This document shows, one piece after another, positions 5,772 to 10,182 of a stretch of 10,182 nucleotides of DNA. This stretch comes from Desulfocapsa sp. (GTDB lineage Bacteria; Desulfobacterota; Desulfobulbia; Desulfobulbales; Desulfocapsaceae): positions 1-10,182 of the forward strand of contig DAOWDZ010000213.1 in the NCBI GenBank assembly GCA_030638765.1. Reading direction: 5' to 3'. The number at the start of each line of letters is the position of its first letter. The stretch's first letter is position 1. The translations under genes and the position numbers were made by a program. The notes beneath the pieces were generated by a model. It did no database searches, had not been told where the DNA came from, and saw nothing but the letters and a program-made list of their open reading frames with translations.

Positions 5772-6144
5772 GGAACGTATAACTCTTGGAAAGCTAGGAG
5801 AAAACCTTGCTGTTACCTATTTAAAGAAAAATGGCTACAATATTATAAAACGAAATTACAGGCAAAAAACTGGTGAAATTGATATCATTGCCCGAGATAG
5901 TGAAAATCTTATCTTTGTGGAAGTAAAAACAAGGAAGAGTCTCCGTTTCGGGAAACCTTTTGAAGCCGTTACTCCCAAAAAACAGGCCCAGATCAGCAGG
6001 GTCGCACTTGATTACATAACCCGCAACAAACTTTCTGATCAGGCGATACGCTTTGATGTTATTTCCATTGTAATGATTCAGGATGGGAAACCTGAAATTG
6101 AACATTTGCCAAACTGTTTTGAAGCGATAAACACATTTTACTAA
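5764..6144 (+). CDS. yraN: YraN / UPF0102 family protein (endonuclease-like fold)
   Basis: The 126-residue product is a full-length UPF0102 protein. It starts with a GKLGENLAVTYLKKNGYNIIKRNYR helix region and has GEIDIIARDSENLIFVEVKTRK, the E-(x)-GEIDII...FVEVK pattern of restriction-endonuclease-like nucleases (GEID and EVKTR as probable metal and catalytic residues), then RFDVISI near the C-terminus. The fold suggests nucleic-acid processing; the cellular role of this family is poorly defined. The start is TTG 5764, overlapping the rnhB stop by 8 bases, with GGAG (5751-5754) and AAAGGAA upstream at good spacing. The rnhB-yraN pairing is common in bacteria. No base-composition shift is evident. 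Confidence 0.9.
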   Translation: MSKERITLGKLGENLAVTYLKKNGYNIIKRNYRQKTGEIDIIARDSENLIFVEVKTRKSLRFGKPFEAVTPKKQAQISRVALDYITRNKLSDQAIRFDVISIVMIQDGKPEIEHLPNCFEAINTFY

Positions 6145-6163
6145 TATCCGACAAAACCTTTTT

Positions 6164-7171
6164 ATGCTGCCACTTGCTATCACTATGGGATGCCCTGCTG
6201 GTATCGGCCCTGAAATTATCCTCAAATATTTCAGCAATTCTCAAACAACCCTTCATTCTCCCGCCGTTATTGTTGGAGATCTGAATGCTCTCCGCTATTA
6301 CGCCAATAAACTTGATATCAACTGTAACATTATCCCATGGATTCCAGGCGATTCAATTGAATCAGAAAAAAGAATCATCCCTGTATACCAGACGTCATCA
6401 CTGAATGAAGATTCCATTCATCCAGGTATCTTCAGTAAAAAAACAGCCATTGCCATGGCTTCTGCCATAACATCAGCAGTTGATGGTATCAAAAAAGGCT
6501 GGTTTTCTGGTCTGTGTACCTGCCCTATTTCTAAAGAAGCACTTCAAAAAAGTGGCTTTTGTTACCCAGGGCACACCGAAATGCTGGCAGATTTAACCGG
6601 TAGTAACAATCATGTTATGATGCTTTCCGGAAACACATTGCGTGTCACACTTGCAACCATTCACTGTGGAATCAATAAGGTATCAAGCCTCTTAAACAAA
6701 GAATCTCTTCTTAAACTCTATCGTACGACACACCAAAGTCTTCAGATTGATTTCAACATACCATCCCCACAACTTGCCGTTGCCGCCCTTAATCCTCACG
6801 CAGGCGAAGGTGGTATGTTCGGCACTGAAGAAATAGAAATCATATCACCGTCAATTAAAATTGCCAAAAAAGAGGGCATAGCTTTGCATGGCCCCTTCCC
6901 TCCTGATACAATCTTCTTTAAAGCTGCCCGTGGCGAATATGATGCTGTAGTCTGTATGTATCACGACCAGGGATTAATCCCTTTTAAACTGCTACATTTC
7001 GAAAATGGTGTTAATGTCACACTTGGTCTTCCAATAGTCAGAACATCCGTTGATCACGGTACGGCCTATGACATTGCCGGAAAAGGAATTGCAGATTTCA
7101 CAAGTCTCACCGCTGCAGTTAACCTTGCTAATCTGATAATAAACAATCGAACTCAAACAAAAAGCGTATGA
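6164..7171 (+). CDS. pdxA: 4-hydroxythreonine-4-phosphate dehydrogenase PdxA
   Basis: PdxA oxidises 4-phospho-hydroxy-L-threonine with NAD in the deoxyxylulose-phosphate-dependent route to pyridoxal phosphate. The 335-residue product has TMGCPAGIGPEI near the start, CTCPISKEAL, GHTEMLADLTG (H137-T138, substrate contact), the metal-binding histidines H167 (TIHCG), H212 (NPHAGEGGMFG) and H267 (YHDQGLIPFK), and VRTSVDHGTAYDIAGKG at the end. These positions match the E. coli enzyme to within one residue. The start ATG 6164 is 19 bases after yraN, with no visible Shine-Dalgarno in CCGACAAAACCTTTTT, which is unusual. Its last bases overlap tmk as ATGA. The presence of PdxA implies a PdxJ-dependent B6 pathway in this organism. 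Confidence 0.97.
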   Translation: MLPLAITMGCPAGIGPEIILKYFSNSQTTLHSPAVIVGDLNALRYYANKLDINCNIIPWIPGDSIESEKRIIPVYQTSSLNEDSIHPGIFSKKTAIAMASAITSAVDGIKKGWFSGLCTCPISKEALQKSGFCYPGHTEMLADLTGSNNHVMMLSGNTLRVTLATIHCGINKVSSLLNKESLLKLYRTTHQSLQIDFNIPSPQLAVAALNPHAGEGGMFGTEEIEIISPSIKIAKKEGIALHGPFPPDTIFFKAARGEYDAVVCMYHDQGLIPFKLLHFENGVNVTLGLPIVRTSVDHGTAYDIAGKGIADFTSLTAAVNLANLIINNRTQTKSV

Positions 7172-7782
7172 CTGCACATGATAAGACAGGGTTTCTCATC
7201 GTTTTTGAAGGAACCGATGGGACAGGAAAATCAACTCAGCTAAACCTGCTCGCCTCTGCACTACAAGATAGGGGATGGGATGTTGTTTCAACCTACGAAC
7301 CAACCGACGGCAAGTATGGTAAACAGATCCGGGAACTCTACAAGAACCGAGAACAAACAAGCATTGAAGAAGAGCTTGACCTATTTCTGGCTGATCGAAA
7401 AGAACATGTCGACACACTTCTTACGCCATCATTACAGAATGGTAAAATCGTTCTCTGCGATCGTTATTATCTCTCGACCATTGCCTACCAGGGTGCAGCC
7501 GGTCTTGATCCAGCCACAATTCTAAACCGTAACAGCTTTGCTCCTGAACCTGATCTTGCATTACTCTTTTTCGCCCCGATTAACACAGGTACTCAGCGTA
7601 TCACAGAAGGTCGCGGCGACACACTCAATGACTTTGAGAAAGAAGACTACCTTCAAAAAGTTGCTTTGCAATTTGAGAAACTTGACCTTCCCTCTATTTC
7701 CAGAATTGATGCATCAGGTACAATTGAAGCAATCCATAAAACCGTACTCAATAAGGTTTTGTTGCTAATAGAAAACAAATGA
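7168..7782 (+). CDS. tmk: thymidylate (dTMP) kinase
   Basis: Tmk phosphorylates dTMP to dTDP, a required step for DNA synthesis. In 204 residues: P-loop GTDGTGKST (15-23), FLADRKEHV (73-81), the DRYYLSTIAYQG base- and sugar-binding segment (98-109), PEPDLALLFF-like strand and a LID region RITEGRGDTLNDFEKEDYLQKV. In the usual REPGGT loop this protein has YEPTDGKYGKQIRE (43-56), a variant seen in some deltaproteobacterial kinases annotated as dTMP kinases; the Glu and Pro are kept. The length and remaining motifs fit a functional enzyme. It starts in an ATGA overlap with pdxA and ends in an ATGA overlap with the TPR gene, so its translation is coupled on both sides. Confidence 0.92.
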   Translation: MTAHDKTGFLIVFEGTDGTGKSTQLNLLASALQDRGWDVVSTYEPTDGKYGKQIRELYKNREQTSIEEELDLFLADRKEHVDTLLTPSLQNGKIVLCDRYYLSTIAYQGAAGLDPATILNRNSFAPEPDLALLFFAPINTGTQRITEGRGDTLNDFEKEDYLQKVALQFEKLDLPSISRIDASGTIEAIHKTVLNKVLLLIENK

Positions 7783-9524
7783 CACGAACTGCACATTTTA
7801 TTTCAACGTCTCTTTTACTCCTGTTTATACTGCTTAGTTGTTATGGCTGCAGTTCTGTTACTCTGCAGCCAAAATCCCCTCTGAAAGATCAATTGATCAC
7901 TGCAGAATTCCCTGAAACAAGTCCTTCTGAAAACAGTGACAGCTCCTGTTCTTACTTTTATTTCTTATGGGGAACACATGCAGAAAATAACCAACTCTAT
8001 GTTGAAGCAGAAGAGGCCTATGAAAAAGCACTCATCTGTGATCCTGATTCACACTATATTCTTCGCAGACTTCCCATTCTTCTTATCAGAATGGGCAAAC
8101 AGAAAAAGGCAGAAAAGTTGCTGCGTACCTCCCTTGAAAGATTCCCTGATGATATTCAGGACAGACGTCTTCTGGCACGCCTCCATATACAAAACAATGA
8201 AATTGATAAAGCCATTATAATATATAAAGAACTGATAGAAATAAGCCCTGAAGAAGAAAATTACCAGGTTCGCCTGGGGATTCTTTATTCTGAACAACGT
8301 CAATATGTTACAGCAGAACAAACTTTTCAAAAAGTTCTTTTACTTAATAAAAGTTCTATCTATGCTCACCTTTATCTTGCTCGACTGGCTAAACAGAAAG
8401 GCCACATAAAGCTTGCTGAAAAGCGTTACAAAAAAGCTCTTAAACTGAACTGGTCAACAGAACTGGCCCTTGAATTTGCAGAGTTCTACCAGAAAGAAAA
8501 ACAATTCAAAAAAGCAGAGCAGCAATTCCACTCCATACTCAAAAAAAACCCGCAGGAAACCCGAGCAGGACTCAGTCTTGTCCAGATACTACTTCTTCAG
8601 GAAAAAGATACAGAAGCTCTTCTAATTTTGCAGGATTTACGAAACAAGGCCGATGATCCTGTACAATTTGATATGATAACGGCTCGCCTTCACCTCCGTT
8701 CTGGTAAGCTTGACAAAGCAGTTGCAATACTCACTCCAATGACCGTTGATGAGGATGCCCCGGAGGCTTCCTATATGCTGGCTATCATTTTTTTCCAACA
8801 AAACAAATTCGACCAAGCATTACAACTCCTTCATACAATTGAAGAGGAAGCGCCTCAATTTGAAGATTCCATTTACCTCCAGGTAAGGATTTTCATAGAG
8901 CAGCAACAGTACACCAATGCCATTGACATTCTCATAAAAACACTTAAAAACGAAGCCCTTGCAACTCCTGGCATTTACTCTCTTCTTGCATCACTGTATC
9001 TGGAGCAGCATGAAATGCAAAAGGGATATGAGCTTTTAGATGAAGCTATTCTCAAATATCCTGACAGTGACCAGATTCACTTTGAATATGGATTAATGTT
9101 TGAGGAAGACAATGCTCAAGAAAAGGCAATTCCCTTTATGGAAAAAGTTGTATTGCTCAATCCCGAACATGCCGAGGCTCTGAATTATCTTGGGTACACA
9201 TGGGCAGATAAAAATATCCACCTCGAAAAAGCCTTGCAATATGTTCAAAAAGCCATACTTCTAAAACCCGGAAATGGGTATATCCTGGATAGCCTGGGCT
9301 GGGTATATTTTCGTATGGGAAAGCTTGACCTGGCGAAAAAAGAGATATTAAAAGCACTGAAACTTGAGCCAGAAGATCCTAATATTTATGAACATCTGGG
9401 TGATATTTATCTCAAACAGGGACTCCAAAAAGAGGCACTGAAAGCTTTTGAAACAGCTGTAGCACTTTTTTCAAAGGTATCGGACAAAAAACGCATCCTT
9501 ACAAAAATCCAGAATGCTCAATAA
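7779..9524 (+). CDS. TPR-repeat lipoprotein (15 tetratricopeptide repeats)
   Basis: The 581-residue product starts with a signal peptide (basic MTRTAH, hydrophobic ISTSLLLLFILL) and two candidate lipobox cysteines: LLSC (C21) and CYGC (C24), with LLSC the better match. After a Ser/Pro-rich linker, from about residue 63 to the end it can be cut into 15 consecutive repeats of about 34 residues with the A/G/Y...A..F..A pattern, the most regular being LNYLGYTWADKNIHLEKALQ and LDSLGWVYFRMGKLDLAKKE. That NYLGYTWAD...ILDSLGWVY pair is a hallmark of a widespread TPR family. TPR solenoids bind partner proteins, so a periplasm-facing scaffold on a membrane is likely. It overlaps tmk (ATGA) and precedes a LolB-like gene, suggesting a role in envelope or lipoprotein handling. 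No enzymatic domain is visible. Confidence 0.9.
   Translation: MTRTAHFISTSLLLLFILLSCYGCSSVTLQPKSPLKDQLITAEFPETSPSENSDSSCSYFYFLWGTHAENNQLYVEAEEAYEKALICDPDSHYILRRLPILLIRMGKQKKAEKLLRTSLERFPDDIQDRRLLARLHIQNNEIDKAIIIYKELIEISPEEENYQVRLGILYSEQRQYVTAEQTFQKVLLLNKSSIYAHLYLARLAKQKGHIKLAEKRYKKALKLNWSTELALEFAEFYQKEKQFKKAEQQFHSILKKNPQETRAGLSLVQILLLQEKDTEALLILQDLRNKADDPVQFDMITARLHLRSGKLDKAVAILTPMTVDEDAPEASYMLAIIFFQQNKFDQALQLLHTIEEEAPQFEDSIYLQVRIFIEQQQYTNAIDILIKTLKNEALATPGIYSLLASLYLEQHEMQKGYELLDEAILKYPDSDQIHFEYGLMFEEDNAQEKAIPFMEKVVLLNPEHAEALNYLGYTWADKNIHLEKALQYVQKAILLKPGNGYILDSLGWVYFRMGKLDLAKKEILKALKLEPEDPNIYEHLGDIYLKQGLQKEALKAFETAVALFSKVSDKKRILTKIQNAQ
8073..8095 (+). other. 8-bp hairpin in the TPR gene
   Basis: CCCATTCT (8073-8080) and AGAATGGG (8088-8095) are exact reverse complements around the 7-base loop TCTTATC. 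It lies early in the coding region of the TPR lipoprotein. No T-run follows. One stem of this size is not rare by chance, so weight is low. Confidence 0.3.
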
Positions 9525-9525
9525 G

Positions 9526-10182
9526 ATGATGCACTGCAGGATTACCTCCATTCTCTTTGTGGGTTCTTTAATCATAACGCTCTCAGGATGCGCACAGAAA
9601 CGATGGTCAGACCCACTACTTGAGGAAGAAAGCTTTACAATTCTTCAAAGTATCATCGCCATGCAGGACAAACACAAACAATGCCCGCAAAACCTTGATG
9701 CCGATGCGCTTGTTTTCTGGAAAAGCCCGATGGCTGACTCAGCTATTTCAGGTTATCTTCAACTCCAATCACCATCCAAAGCAAAATTTATTGTCAGCAA
9801 TCCACTCGGAATGCTTGCCTATGCATTTACCAGTGACGGAAATACATTTCAGATACTCGACACCGGAAACAGACGGCATATCACAGGGAATTTACGAAAG
9901 ATAGCCACCCGTAAAGGAATCCCAGTCAGTCTTATCCAGAGTGACTGGTTTGCTATTCTAAACAGCTGCCTCCCTGCACACTCAAACAAATTTGAAAAGA
10001 TCAGTAGAGACATCACAAATCAAACCGTATGGGTTCTACTGCCTCAATTCAAAAACAAAAGTCTAATCGAAGACGAACAGTGGGTGAATATAGATATAAT
10101 CAAGGAGAAACTACTGGGATATTTATTTCTGGATAAAGAAGGGAATACAGTTGCAGAGATTTCATATACAAACAAGAGAGAA
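9526..10182 (+). CDS. LolB-like outer-membrane lipoprotein (3' end beyond window)
   Basis: An open frame of 219 codons runs to the window edge with no stop. The N-terminus is a clear lipoprotein signal: MMHCRITSILFVGSLIITLSGC with lipobox LSGC (C22) followed by Ala, consistent with outer-membrane sorting. The mature part has a helix (LLEEESFTILQSIIAMQ), then SAISGYLQLQSPSKAKFIVSNPLGMLAYAFTSDGNTFQILDTGNRRHITGNL, which resembles the strands of LolB/DUF4292-type lipoprotein receptors (G.L...P...F.V.NPLG...A..TSDG..F.I.D). LolB inserts lipoproteins into the outer membrane. ATG 9526 and 9529 follow the TPR stop directly; ATG 9514, overlapping it, is an alternative. In proteobacteria lolB-type genes often precede ispE, which could be next. 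The LolB assignment is tentative, but the lipoprotein call is strong. Confidence 0.75.
   Translation, partial: MMHCRITSILFVGSLIITLSGCAQKRWSDPLLEEESFTILQSIIAMQDKHKQCPQNLDADALVFWKSPMADSAISGYLQLQSPSKAKFIVSNPLGMLAYAFTSDGNTFQILDTGNRRHITGNLRKIATRKGIPVSLIQSDWFAILNSCLPAHSNKFEKISRDITNQTVWVLLPQFKNKSLIEDEQWVNIDIIKEKLLGYLFLDKEGNTVAEISYTNKRE

Noticed and set aside
6350..6363. 14-base palindrome GATTCAATTGAATC in pdxA, and GATCAATTGATC at 7887-7898
   Set aside because: Perfect but loop-less and AT-rich inside coding sequence; no spacing or context suggesting an operator.
6969..6986. AGGGATTAATCCCT followed by TTTT, terminator-like palindrome in pdxA
   Set aside because: Only a 5-bp stem with a TTAA loop and four T, and it encodes the conserved GLIPFK next to the metal-binding His; pdxA and tmk continue with no break.
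9620..9904. 94-codon plus-strand open frame near the end
   Set aside because: It is out of frame within the LolB-like lipoprotein, which has a clear lipobox and an open frame to the window edge.
1..10182. Mobile elements, CRISPR arrays, tRNA or rRNA genes, phage or defence genes
   Set aside because: No transposase, terminal repeats, regularly spaced repeats, tRNA cloverleaf or defence motif was seen; every large frame is explained by a housekeeping family.

Overview
The window holds a compact, all plus-strand run of bacterial housekeeping genes at moderate GC. Gene content and order suggest a deltaproteobacterial sulfate reducer or relative, most likely of the Desulfobulbales/Desulfocapsa/Desulfotalea type: ffh, rpsP, khpA, rimM, trmD, a SPOUT methyltransferase, rplS, rnhB, yraN, pdxA, tmk, a TPR lipoprotein and a LolB-like lipoprotein. 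Two lipobox signal peptides and a LolB-like product point to a Gram-negative cell with an outer membrane. The taxonomic call is an inference from synteny and protein character, not a database result.

Layout. 3-524 is the 3' end of a MinD/ParA-like ATPase gene whose 5' part lies outside the window. 525-774 is the only substantial intergenic region before the main operon; it carries a good sigma70-type promoter (607-635) and a long untranslated leader. 775-4576 is a protein-targeting and translation block: ffh (SRP GTPase), rpsP (bS16), khpA (KH RNA chaperone), rimM (30S maturation), trmD (tRNA m1G37 methyltransferase) and a second SPOUT methyltransferase that overlaps trmD by 4 bases. 4577-4729 is a leader with two hairpins upstream of rplS (bL19), which runs directly into rnhB (RNase HII) and yraN. 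6164-7782 encodes pdxA (vitamin B6) and tmk (dTMP kinase), and the window ends with a 15-repeat TPR lipoprotein and a LolB-like lipoprotein cut by the window edge.

The genes are packed with short gaps or overlaps (ATGA-type at trmD/methyltransferase, pdxA/tmk and tmk/TPR), with no convincing terminator between them, so from ffh onward they probably form one long, translationally coupled transcription unit with possible internal control at the rplS leader. Functionally it links membrane-protein targeting, ribosome assembly, tRNA modification, nucleotide and cofactor supply, and probably outer-membrane lipoprotein handling.

I found no mobile element, CRISPR array, tRNA, rRNA, phage or defence system. 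The most unusual signals are at RNA level: a dense array of hairpins at the rplS/rnhB junction (5114-5253, including a perfect 12-bp stem), a candidate bL19 leader, and competing inverted repeats between ffh and rpsP. At protein level, two Asp-to-Glu changes stand out, in the G4 motif of Ffh and at the fourth metal-ligand position of RNase HII.
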